Source of the DNA: Ochotona curzoniae
Lineage: Eukaryota > Chordata > Mammalia > Lagomorpha > Ochotonidae
Assembly (NCBI RefSeq): GCF_017591425.1
Contig: NW_024466004.1
Location: forward strand, 35,652,501-35,716,500
Direction: 5' to 3'
Length of the DNA: 64,000 nucleotides
Shown here in pieces: positions 44,539 through 54,690 of this stretch. The first letter of the stretch is position 1; every line of letters begins with the position of its first letter. Below the pieces are notes generated by a model. The model was not told the DNA's origin and searched no databases. It saw only the letters and a program-made list of their open reading frames with translations. A program made the position numbers and the translations under genes.

Positions 44539-45319
44539 CTCTTGTCTTTTTTTAAGACTTGAGAATTTACCTCTTAAAATGAGTTTACCTCCATAACATT
44601 ATTGCTGTCCCCTCACATTAAGGAATGATGATGTGCTCTGAGTGTATGGCTGAAATCTTGAAGCATCTTAAAATTGTTATATCAGGTAAGATTGAGTAGC
44701 CTGAACATTTAAGATTAGTTAAAATTGTGTAGATCCTTTGGATGAGCAATTAGTGGGAAGCACTCCTCTTATGCTTAAGATAAACGACGATTCTTTCCTA
44801 ACTGCAGACTAAGATGTACAAGTCATCCCTACATTCACAAATTACAATGAAATACAGATTCTAATTAATCTTTGACATACATTCAGCAAGAAAAAAAAAT
44901 GTGCAGAGACTAGAACCGTGCTGGCATTATCTATCATGCAAAGCTATTTAACATTGTCAGCACTTATTCCTGCAAGAGCTACTGAAGGGCTCTAATCATC
45001 AAAGTGTTAGTGCAAAGTGACACTAGAGAGTTTGGTTCTGGTTGGGTTTTTATTTATTTATTTATTTTAGAGTTAATTGAACAAGTTTTGTTAATACACT
45101 TGAAGTCTTATTTATTCAAGCTACTTTTGGCACAAAGATATAAGGTTGTGGTTTGACATAATCTGTTGTTGGAACCTAATGCTTTATCTCCACAGTAATT
45201 CCTGCAGGACTTATTCTAGTTATCTTTATACCAAAAATATACATATACTTTAAGTTAGATATCCTTGTCTGAAATAGCATCTTCTTTTATCCAATTTTTT
45301 TCTTGCCTATTATTTTTTT
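44539..45319. other. No recognised feature
   Basis: Unique-looking sequence. (TATT)n at about 45050-45067 could be a remnant of another SINE tail. Confidence 0.5.
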
Positions 45320-45336
45320 AAAAACTATATTATTCC

Positions 45337-45672
45337 GGGGCCCGGCGCGGTGGCGCAAGTGGTTAAAGGTCCTCGCATTGCACGCCCGGGATCCCATATG
45401 GGTGCCGGTTCTAATCCCGGCAGCCCCGCTTCCCTTCCAGCTCCCTGCCTGTGGCCTGGGAAAGCAGCCGAGGACGGCCCAAAGCTTTGGGAACCTGCAC
45501 CCGCGTGGGAGACCTGGAAGAGGCTCCTGGCTTCGGATCGGCATAGTATCGACCCGTTGCGCTCACTTGGGGAGTGAATCATCGGACGGAAGATCTTCCT
45601 CTCTGTCTCTCCTCTCTGTATATCCGCCTTTCCAATGAAAAAATAATAAAAATAAATCTTTAAAAAAAAAAA
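45337..45672 (+). mobile_element. Very young full-length C-SINE with 17-bp TSD
   Basis: Probably the best-preserved retroposon here. The head is 'GGGGCCCGGCGCGGTGGCGC' with an A-box-like 'TGGCGCAAGTGG' and B box 'CGGTTCTAATCCC', both internal RNA polymerase III promoter elements of the tRNA-derived head. The end is 'CCAATGAAAAAATAATAAAA' and an A16 tail. Exact repeats AAAAACTATATTATTCC flank it (45320-45336, 45673-45689). I count roughly 25 CpGs in 330 bp, against very few in the flanks. Confidence 0.98.
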
Positions 45673-45744
45673 AAAAACTATATTATTCCACAATAAAATA
45701 CAATGCTTGTTTTTTTGGTCTCTATTGTCTCTATCTGCATTTCT

Positions 45745-45800
45745 CATAACTCTACCTGATGTGTAGCAGTTCTTCAATATTCACTGAATCAACAAATTTA
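45745..45800 (+). mobile_element. Possible L2/MIR tail
   Basis: 'GTGTAGCAGTTCTTCAATAT' and 'TCACTGAATCAACAAA' resemble the common ..AGTAGGTGCTCAATAAATATTTGTTGAATGAATGAA tail of L2/MIR. Short and weak. Confidence 0.35.
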
Positions 45801-46978
45801 GTCATTGGTTTGCTAAAAGAAGAGGTCAATAAATCTGTAACAAGGCCTATTTCCTATGTGGGAATGAGTTCAGGGTCACGTTTTTACAGGAATACACATA
45901 CACATACATACAAGAAATTAGATATTTTACTATGGATTCTAGTCTTTGCTAACCTCTTAAAAGCTTGTAGAAATCTATTGTGCCATTGTTAGGCATGCCA
46001 CTGAATAGATTCTAAAATTATATTCACAAGACAAAGGAGGCTAACATGCTAGGATTTACAAGGGTCAACATTCAATGGTTGAATTCAATGTTCAATTCTT
46101 TCCAGTCCTCCTAATGTAATCTGCTAAAATTTAAATCACTTAATGCTCCATATCTCTGACACTCATTCTCACACATACAATTTTCTCATTATTTTAAGAG
46201 AACAAGAAAGAAAACTCCCATTTTCTTTATGCTCTCACTCTCTACGGTCACAAAGAAGTAGACTCCCTCAGCCCTACCCAATGATTAGGTTTTAACAGCT
46301 CCCACTAAGCATTGGCCAGTGCAGCTCCCCAACACAGAGGCCAGTGGAGACCCAGGGCTTCAGAACTTAACCAAGGCAAAGAGAACATCAAGCACATAAG
46401 CTGCAGTCCTTCTGCTCTGTTTTCTACTTACTCCTTGGAGTTTCTTAGTTATTTCACTCCTACTCCCTACATCAGAACCTAGACTGGCTTCTTTCCTCAT
46501 AAGATCTCAGAGAGAGTTAAGAGGGTCTAACTCTGTTTAACTGAAACTGATCTTGCTAGGGAGGCAAGGTTGATAAATTAGAAAGTCTTAGCTGGGTATT
46601 TTGAGTATTGCAGAGCTATTTTTTTAGACACTGAGCATCTTCACTATCTAAACCAAAAACATACATTTGTATGGTCATGGTTTCTCTGTCCAGAGGGAGA
46701 AAAAAACCATTTCAGAAGACAATTCTTTTCTTTCTTTTTTTAATACATAGGCTGAATTCTGTTTCATCTAATTTATTCCAGTCTTTAACATGAGATCAAT
46801 GTAAACAGATCTCTAAGCAGCAGTCACACACAAGGTTGCTCATCATGAATGCATTCATTTGTGAAAATACCTAAAGCCACATACCAGAAAGACTCAGATT
46901 TTGTAATAAGCCTTGCCATCAGCAAAATGCAACTACAGACATGGCTGAAATCTTGTTTCTCAGGCCACACCTCGACAG
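45801..46978. other. No recognised feature
   Basis: Unique-looking sequence; nothing assignable. Confidence 0.5.
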
Positions 46979-47190
46979 CAGTGCTTCTCAACTGGAGGTA
47001 GTTTTGTCAATCACAACACCTGCAGACATTTCTGTTCATCACAAATGGGAGTAAAGGAGAGAGTATGCTGTTGGTATCTGGTGATTGGGGGCCAGGGATG
47101 CTGCTAATGCCCTTGCATGCATACGGTGGCCTCCCGCACAGAAAAGAATTATTCAGGCCAAGATGTAAACAGTTCTGATGTTGGGAACAT
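46979..47190 (+). mobile_element. MER20 hAT-type DNA transposon
   Basis: 'CAGTGCTTCTCAACTGGAGG', 'GCAGACATTTCTGTTCATCA', 'GGTATCTGGTGATTGGGGGC', 'CAGGGATGCTGCTAATGCCC' and 'AAAAGAATTATTCAGGCC' match MER20 (about 219 bp, nonautonomous hAT-Charlie) from its first CAG to near its end. A stretch of about 25 bp after the first 40 bp is missing. MER20 copies are known in eutherians, and some act as regulatory elements in endometrial stromal cells. Confidence 0.85.
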
Positions 47191-47669
47191 CAGCCTTACA
47201 ATGACAGAAGTATAAAGCTTCAAGAGTCAGCATGGCGCTTGGGAGCACAGTAGCTTAAATGAAGCCAAACTAATTCTCAGTGGCTGTGAGTCTTGGACGT
47301 ATCACTAAGAACTTCAGTGTTTCAAACTGTGCTTAATAAAATGACTCCACAGGATCAGACAGATTGGCTCTACTCCTATCTCAGTCCACCAGTTAGAGAA
47401 TTAGAATGCTAGCCACTGCTCTGTGGGTGGACAAGAGTTCTGGTTGAACTCCAAGGAAGAAGTCATGGCAGGTTGACCAATCATAATGCCAACCGACACT
47501 TGTTTAGCGAAATTAGAAAACCAAGGGGTAGGAAAGAGATCTTAGGGGGTCTGCAGATTAGGATTGCTGCCAACAGGCAAATCTAGACTGTACTTCTGAA
47601 CACAGAGCAGAGTAGGAAAGGAAGATGTGAGAGACATGGATTAGACTTCACGGGGAGGAGGTAGACCTA
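47191..47669. other. No recognised feature
   Basis: Unique-looking sequence; nothing assignable. Confidence 0.5.
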
Positions 47670-47765
47670 CCTGGCTCCACTTCCAGTTTTGTATCTAGCT
47701 GTGTGATTCCAGGCAAATTTTAAACCTTCTCTGCAAAATGAGGAGCCAATCTTTGCTCTGCAACA
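47670..47765 (+). mobile_element. MIR fragment
   Basis: 'TTTTGTATCTAGCTGTGTGA', 'TTCCAGGCAAATTTTAAACC' and 'TTCTCTGCAAAATGAGGAGC' match the MIR core order (ACTAGCTGTGTGACCTTGGGCAAGTTACTTAACCT..TCTGTAAAATGGGGA). Confidence 0.8.
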
Positions 47766-48939
47766 CTCCTTCTAGCACCTTTATTTTCACTCAGCGGTTT
47801 CTCAGTACCTGTTCTGATACACAAGGATTAACACAACTCTGAATCAGGATGACAGTGAGGGAAGTCCAGGAACTTGCCAATAGTACGTGGTAAAAGGAAT
47901 AAAGAACAAAAGGGACACAAGCAGGAATGTAAATAAGGGCAAATCTTTAATTAGATGATCACTCATGCCACAAGCATCCACTGAGCATTTTCTGCGAATA
48001 AGGTATAAAAAGTTTAAACTTTCAATTTTTTAAGATGTGTTTTCAGCAAAATTGAAATGCTCTATCAAAGTTTATGTCTCAGGATTTACAACAGTTAACA
48101 TTTAGTTCCACCAGCAAGCTCCTCGCTGCCTTCTAACCAGGACAGATGGGTCTCCATTAGCTAATATCCTTCCAGGTGGTGCTGACACAGCACATATTTG
48201 AATATTCCTCTCTGTGGGAAGTAATGATGTAACATCTATACTTATCTCAACCTGCTGACAATCTGCTACTATGACTTTCTTCACAGCTCCGGGCTTTCAA
48301 AGATGTTCGGTTAACTCTTCTCTTAGAAAGAACATATGCAAGCAAGTAAACTCAAAACTTCAAGGTGACGGTTTCATTCTGTAGCACTGGTTTTTGTCTT
48401 TGTAGTTGATGCCCACTGTGCTGACTGCAGACCTTCAGTATGCTCTATGTTGGAGAGCTGTCTGCTGGGAGAAGAATGTCTCAGCTCTAACAGCTACATC
48501 TTCAGAAAGGCCACCTGGAAAAGGAAGAAAAACTCTCAATGCTTTTCTTACATAATATGGTAAAATGGCTGCACGCACATTAAATCAGAATCAGTGAAGT
48601 CTGTTCTGTAACGATGCATGCTGATCTCAAAAGAAAAATGACTCTTAATGGAGCCAGACATTGCATTTTCTAGCAGGAGCCAATTAATTTCTTTAAAAGG
48701 AACCATGTAGTAATTAAAATGACTCACATGCACTTTAAACAAAAAAACAAAGTTTTAATTGACACTAAAGTTATATTGCTATGAAGTAATCCAGTCTTCT
48801 TTCCCACTGGTTCAAGCTACTGTTTTGGATACTTTATCAGCAAAATTTTGAGTCTAGACAATTCTTCTGCAAATCTGGGTCGTCAATGCTAACAGCAGTC
48901 AGGCCAGCCTCTCCTTAGGTCAGGTTGATGCTTTGTTAT
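47766..48939. other. No recognised feature
   Basis: Unique-looking sequence; short frames at 48102-48284 and 48548-48742 (minus) are not recognised. Confidence 0.5.
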
Positions 48940-49262
48940 TTTTTATTTATTGATTTGAGAGAGGGTGTATGGAGAGAGAGAGAGAGATAAAGAAAGAGTA
49001 AGCAAACACAACAGTGATCCCATTTGGTTAATTCCCCAAATAGCTGCAACAGCGGAGGGGGAGAGGCAAAGGAAGAAGCAGAGCTCAATTCAGATATTTG
49101 GCATGAGTGGTGGGAACTGAGTTACTTGAGCCACCACTCATGTCTCCCAGGAACTGCAGTAGCAGAAAGCTGGATTCAGAAGGTAGAAGGTAGAATTGAA
49201 TCCAAGGACTCTGATGGAGGGCAGTCTAACCAGTACTTTAACCACCAGGCTAATACCTGTTC
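48940..49262 (-). mobile_element. C-SINE, antisense, older
   Basis: 'TTTTTTATTTATTGATTTGA', (GA)n block, 'TTCCCCAAATAGCTGCAACA', 'CCACCACTCATGTCTCCCAG' and 'TTTAACCACCAGGCTAATAC' in antisense order. Confidence 0.8.
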
Positions 49263-49484
49263 CATGCTGATATTTTAAAGCACATTCAATCACATTTATT
49301 GTCCTTGTCAATAGCAGTTCATCCTAAAACTTGATGTTTAAAAAACTTAATCCATGAAGGCTTATCTGCAAAGTATTCCAGACTAATGAAAGCCCAGGTT
49401 AAATGCATCTAAAGTCCTAACAGTTGTGACAACAAAAATAAACAAAACATTTTAGGTTAAACATAAATGCTTAGAAAGTTAGGG

Positions 49485-49739
49485 TTTAGGTGTGAGCATG
49501 GTAACATAATAGGAAAAGCTGCTGCCTTTGATGGTGGCATTCCATATGGGTGATGGCTCAAGCCTCAAGTTCAAGCACCTGGGCCGCGGTACCCAGGTGG
49601 GAGGTCTAGAAGTTCTCAGCTTTGTCCTGGCAATACCCTGGCTTTATGATCATTTGCAGAGTAAATCAGAGGTAGAAAGATCTCTCTCTGTCTCTCCCTA
49701 TCTCTCTAACCTTCTCTTTCAAATAAAAATCTTTAAAAA
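49485..49739 (+). mobile_element. C-SINE, plus strand, internally shortened
   Basis: 'GTGAGCATGGTAACATAATA', 'GGTGGCATTCCATATGGGTG', 'GTACCCAGGTGGGAGGTCTA' and 'AGATCTCTCTCTGTCTCTCC' with end 'TTCAAATAAAAATCTTTAAA'. Confidence 0.8.
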
Positions 49740-50684
49740 TGAAGAAAGCTGAGGTGAAGTTGTGTCAATGAGTCAATAACTGTGCCAACATTGGGCAGAG
49801 TACCACATGTAGAGACTAAAAAATGAAAGGGGAGCATGGCTTGGGAGATGTGCGCTACATCTTTTTGTACAATAATACTAGAAACATGGCACTCTTGGAG
49901 AAATATGGGATACCTGTCAAGAGTATCAGCAAAGTTGGTTAAGGCCCGAGATGCAGTCAAAGGAGACGTGTATTTAATGATCCTTGTTAAAGGGAAAAGA
50001 AAGAGTCATGCAGGGGAAAAAAAGCATCTGCCTTATATTAAGTAATTTAGAAGGATGCTACCCTTCAGACAGTGCTAGTAGAAAGACAACTGCTGAGTTT
50101 CCGAATCAATTTCCTGCTGAGTTTCTTTATCAAGTGTTGCAAGAATACCAAAATTGAAGGAGCAGGCAAAGAAAAGGTTAGATTAAAACAAAATGTACGT
50201 ATGGACAACAGATACAAACCAATGGCTTACTGTGAAGATCAAATGAGAAACTGGTAATGAAAATCCATGCCACAACTCACATAAAATCTCTGATAATTTT
50301 CAGGACCTTAAGATTTTATCTGATGAGAAGGGCTTTGCTGGCTTGTTGAAGAAAAACCATTGGAGCCTGTTAGGGAATAGTCATCATCTACATGGGAAAG
50401 AAGAACAGAAGATATGATTCTGCCTTCAGGAATCATTGTGGCAGATTGCAGAAGAATTTACAGGGATAGGAAGTGCACTACCTTATGAAGACAATGCCAG
50501 TGCTTTTATCCAGATAGGAAGATGATGGACAAAAACTAGTTACTCTAGCCTGAAGCTGCTCCCTGCATTCCCAACACTGCTAAGTGTTATAAAAAACAGC
50601 AAGCACTTTATCCCTGGAGGTGTAAAAGGGCAGTGACAGGCAACTAGAGATGGTTTTGCCACCAGAGAAAATTTGGCAATTTCA
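49740..50684. other. No recognised feature
   Basis: Unique-looking sequence. Frames on both strands at 49733-50045 are unrecognised. Confidence 0.5.
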
Positions 50685-51004
50685 TTTTTTTAAAAACACT
50701 TAAATGACTGTATTTATTTGAAAGGCACAGAGACAGAAAGGTGGGGGGAAAACAAGCAGATTTTCTATTCACTGCTATACCCCCCAAATAGCTACAAAGG
50801 CTGGAGTCAAGAGTCAAAAGCCAGAGATCCATGCTAGTCTCCTACACAGGTGACAGGGCCCAAGTACTTGGGTCACCTTCCACTACGTGTGCAGGATTGT
50901 CATCAGGGAGCTGGACTGGAATGAAGGCAGCTAGGCCTTGAATTGGGACACTGACATGGAAGGCCAATGCAGCAGTTTAACCTGCTGCACTACGTTGCCA
51001 GCAT
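50685..51004 (-). mobile_element. C-SINE, antisense
   Basis: 'TGACTGTATTTATTTGAAAG', 'ACAGGGCCCAAGTACTTGGG', 'GTCATCAGGGAGCTGGACTG' and 'GCAGCAGTTTAACCTGCTGC' in antisense order. Confidence 0.88.
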
Positions 51005-51117
51005 TGTTTGTTGTCAAAATCGGCGAGGCAGGGTTGGGTCCTGGCATCCTCTAAGCAGAGGCAGAGATGTTGCCAAACACACAGAAAAGACCCCCAAACA
51101 AAAAAATTATTAGCCTC

Positions 51118-51195
51118 AAATGTCAGTAATGGACAGTACTGACAGTACTGGATAGTAATGGATAGTGAGTAATGGATAGTAAGTAACAGTGTAAT
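51118..51195. repeat. Short GTAATGGATA / CAGTACTG tandem cluster
   Basis: Repeated 'AGTAATGGATAGT' and 'CAGTACTG' units (51133-51152 and onward). CAGTACTG is its own reverse complement and occurs twice in a row. Confidence 0.7.
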
Positions 51196-51330
51196 GATGA
51201 ACATGGTTCTTGGGATCAGTCTCTCATTTGCTAGCTGCCATGGGATCTGGAAAAGCCCGTTAGTCTCTTCTGAACTTTGATCATCTATAAAATGTGAATG
51301 AAGCTTGTGAACACGCCACTGTACATTCAG
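51196..51330 (+). mobile_element. MIR fragment
   Basis: 'CTCATTTGCTAGCTGCCATG', 'GGATCTGGAAAAGCCCGTTA', 'GTCTCTTCTGAACTTTGATC' and 'ATCTATAAAATGTGAATGA' follow the MIR core order. A second weak MIR-like patch is at about 51430-51560. Confidence 0.65.
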
Positions 51331-52171
51331 CCTAATTTGGCCCTCTTCTCTCTCAGCACAGCCCTTGATTCAGGGAAAGCAGACAACTAAAATTCTGTTG
51401 TACAACCAAAGAAAAACAAACTCAGAAAGATTCTGGGACTTGCTCAGGTTACAAAGATGTTAAGCAGCACAGGTGGGTTTCAGAAGACATTTATGTGTCT
51501 GCTCTGTGCTTTGTCCACTCTAACCTTACAGATGAATAAGAGAAAACTTACAGAGGCCTGCACACTTTCCATCATTGGGAATATCTCAAAGATCTCAAGA
51601 CTTACTTATTTATGCAAGCCTGTGAATATGAATTCACAAGGGGAACAACCCCATAGAGGGTGAACTGAATAAACAGTGCCTTCCCCCACCCCCTACCCTA
51701 CCAAGAAAGAAAAGCTTGAGACTCAATATGTGCTTTTGTTTTTCAATCTTTCATTTTATAATCTTTCTTTATAGTTAGGCCGTTATGTATTTTTCAGAAC
51801 TTAATAGTACGCAGCAGCAATCACCCTTGGAAACAGACAATGTATACTGCACATTAGCTTTTTTGTTTTTTGTTTTTTAAAGCTATGTGAGTTAACATAT
51901 TACAAAGGCAGGTTTTGTGTTCCCTAGCTTTTATCCATGACAGGAAAAATTGTTTTCCCTATCTGCCATTTATTTTAAGAGGAGATAATTTTATTTTGTT
52001 CCACTGTACTGTGAAAAATCTCTGTATTTCATCTTTTTTAGTTTTATTCCCTAAAGTAAAAGTTTTAAAGCTTTTCAGAGTATATGAGTACAGCAGCAGC
52101 TTCAGGCTCTGTTGGTTGTTACATTTCTGGAATACATGGTTTCCAAGTATAAATAATTATGTAAAAGTGAT
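51331..52171. other. No clear feature
   Basis: Unique-looking sequence apart from the weak MIR-like patch (GACTTGCTCAGGTTACAAAG; CTTACAGATGAATAAGAGAA). The 111-codon plus frame at 51915-52250 has no recognised domain and enters the next SINE. Confidence 0.45.
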
Positions 52172-52445
52172 GAGGTGTGGACATTTAGTCCAGTTGAACA
52201 CCCACGGCTTGTCTTGGAGGACTAGATTGACGCCCCGCACCCAGCGCTAGCTCCTAACTCCAGTTTTTTGCAGGAGGCAGCAGTGGTATTCCCAGTAACT
52301 AACTTCTTGCCACCCATGTGGAAGCCTGGGATTGCATGCAGGGCTCCCAGCTTAGAGTCCAGCCTAGCTCCAGCCAGTGGTATGCTTCAGGGAGAGTGAA
52401 CTAGCGGTCTAGAGTCTCTCTTTCTCTCAAATAATTAAAATTTAT
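52172..52445 (+). mobile_element. C-SINE, old copy
   Basis: 'AGGAGGCAGCAGTGGTATTC', 'CTTGCCACCCATGTGGAAGC', 'CTGGGATTGCATGCAGGGCT', 'AGAGTGAACTAGCGGTCTAG' and a CTCTCTTTCTCTC end in plus order. Confidence 0.7.
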
Positions 52446-53173
52446 TGTTATTATTTTCTTTAAGATTTGACCCTTCAAGTTCTGTGCATCTGAATATAGA
52501 CACTTGGGAATGGAAAGGGAGAGGATTTAAGATGTCTGAAAATAACATCCATGCTTTGAGCAGCATCTAAAAACAATTCTCTTAAACCACTGTATGCAGG
52601 GTCAGGCTGACGTAATTACTGACCAAATGTGAAGCTGACAATGCTTTCAGACATTTCTGTAACATGCTAAATGCTTTCTAATGTGATTTTCTCTAAGATA
52701 ATAAAGTTATATTTTTAACTTCTTAATCCTCAACAGAGACTTGGAATTTCAATCAATAAAAAGATATGCTGTCAAGGCAGGCTGCACAAGATAAAATTAG
52801 CATTTTTTAAAAAAAGCTACAGAAGTACTTTGAGATGTGTTAAGCAAGATGGATAAAACTGGAAAGTACTGGAAAATGTGAGTTTCATAAATTGTAGGCC
52901 TTAGAAAGCACTCTTTACAATATGTAGCATAGCCACTCACAAATGCTTCTAACTTAAAAAAAAAAGCTACACTATGCCTTCAATATGTATTTTATCTAGG
53001 TGCAGCTCATGTTCTGAAATAGAACACTTTATAGACTAGAAAAGGGAAGATTATATTCTATGCTTGATACAGTAAAATGCTTCGTAAAATCTAGTTTCTA
53101 AGATCAAATTATGCTTACAAAATAAATTACATAATATAAATGCTAATACAAAAATAGTCAAAAAGAAATCTTA
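52446..53173. other. No recognised feature (AT-rich)
   Basis: AT-rich unique sequence; nothing assignable. Confidence 0.55.
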
Positions 53174-53189
53174 ACCTTTTCTAGCATTT

Positions 53190-53505
53190 TTTTAAAAAAG
53201 ATTTACTTTTATTGGAAAAACAGATATACAGAGAGAAGGAAAGACAGAAAGATATTCCACCCACCATCCATTCCCAAAATGGCCACAATGGCCAGAGCAG
53301 AGGCACTCTGAAGCCAGGAGCTTCCTCTGGGTCTCCCATGTGGGTGCAGGGTCCCAAGGTTTTGGGCCGTTCTCCACTGCTTTCCCAGGCCATAAGTAGG
53401 GACACAGATGGAAGTGGAGCAGCCAGGACATGAACCAGAGCCCACATGAAAAGTCAGCTGCTTGATGGTCAAGGATCAGCCTGTTGAGACATTGCACTGG
53501 CCCCC
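53190..53505 (-). mobile_element. C-SINE, antisense, with 16-bp TSD
   Basis: Full-length antisense copy flanked by exact repeats ACCTTTTCTAGCATTT (53174-53189, 53506-53521). Body landmarks are 'AAGATTTACTTTTATTGGAA', 'AGGTTTTGGGCCGTTCTCCA' and 'TTGAGACATTGCACTGGCCC'. Confidence 0.96.
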
Positions 53506-53521
53506 ACCTTTTCTAGCATTT

Positions 53522-54091
53522 ATCAAATAACACCTATTGAGAGGAAAAGGATAGTTCTTGGGTTATGAGCAGAAGAGTGTCTTCTGAGGCTGTACCCTGG
53601 AAAGCGTAATGACTGATTATGAACACTGCATTGGCAAAGAGAAGCAACAAAATCTGAGATGACAGAGTTTAGCACATAACTGCTCAAAGTTTAGCATGCT
53701 GGCTTCCTCAATGAATTACTGGCAAACAGGAAAGACAGAACAAAAGATGAAACATGGAAGGACCAATGAAATAAGGAAGAAGAGCCTGTAGGTGCGTATT
53801 TAGAGTGGTCTTCAAACCCCAGAGTTGCTGCATAAATTCTGTAAGAACTTTAAAAATTGAGGAGAAAAAAGCTGTATGTCTATAAATTAATGTGGATTTT
53901 CATGTTGCTTTTTTCTGTAAGCCATGGATTATTCTATTATAATTTACATGTAATTAAAAAGCTTCTTGATTTTTCTAGGAAACAGTAAAGGAAAACATAG
54001 CTATGTGTTTAGTGGACATCTGGGTCAAAAGCTGTAGTAACACTTCCAGTAAGAGAAGCACCAGAAAGAGGCAGGTGTTTAAAGGTCTCTC
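53522..54091. other. No recognised feature
   Basis: Unique-looking sequence; nothing assignable. Confidence 0.5.
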
Positions 54092-54434
54092 TTTTTTTAA
54101 GATTTATTTATTTTAGTTGAAAGTCAGAGTTGCAGAGACAGAAAGAGAATAGATAAGCAGACAGAGAGAAAGAGACCTTCCATTTATAGATTAATTAACC
54201 AAATGGTTACAACAACCAGAGCTAGGTAGGTCTGAAGCTGGGAGCCAGGAGCTTCTTTTGGGTCTTCAACATGGACGCAGAGGCCCAAGTCCTTGGCCCA
54301 TCCTCTGATGGCTTTCCTAGGCCAAAAGCAGGGAGCTGGTTAAAAAATGAAATAGTTGGGACTTGAACCAGCAGTTATAGGGGATGCTGGTACTGGACAT
54401 GGAGAATTATCCTGCTATACCATTGAACTGGCTC
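54092..54434 (-). mobile_element. C-SINE, antisense
   Basis: 'TTTAAGATTTATTTATTTTA', 'GCTGGGAGCCAGGAGCTTCT', 'TTTCCTAGGCCAAAAGCAGG' and 'TATACCATTGAACTGGCTCA' in antisense order. Confidence 0.9.
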
Positions 54435-54494
54435 ACATCCTATAACAGAATGATTGGGGTCTAGTATTCCTTCTACTTGTTGCTAATGTACATA

Positions 54495-54690
54495 CTGTGA
54501 AGCAGCAGTGATGATTCAAACAGTTGAGTCCCTGACTTCCAACTTCAGGTTGGACCAGCACTGATCATAGCGAATAATTGACTAAAAACGGGATTCTTAT
54601 TGAGAGAGAGAGAGCGAGAGAGAGAGAGAGAGAGAGAAACATTCTTCTAAAAGAAAACAAACAAACAAACAAACAAACAAACAAAATACT
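54495..54690 (+). mobile_element. Probable degenerate C-SINE with GA and AAAC microsatellites
   Basis: 'GAAGCAGCAGTGATGATTCA' and 'AACAGTTGAGTCCCTGACTT' resemble the GGTGATGGCTCAAGTACTTGAGTCCCTGCC part of old C-SINEs. An interrupted (GA)n at 54601-54638 and (AAAC)n at 54655-54684 follow. Confidence 0.45.

Noticed and set aside
45325..45777. 150-codon minus-strand open frame
   Set aside because: It lies on the reverse complement of the young C-SINE at 45337; CpG-rich SINE sequence has few stops. The same reason removes frames at 16205-16768, 20509-20858 and 63707-63937.
49836..50045. 69-codon plus-strand frame, read as a possible retrocopy
   Set aside because: No recognisable protein, overlapping frame on the other strand, no A-tail and no flanking direct repeats.
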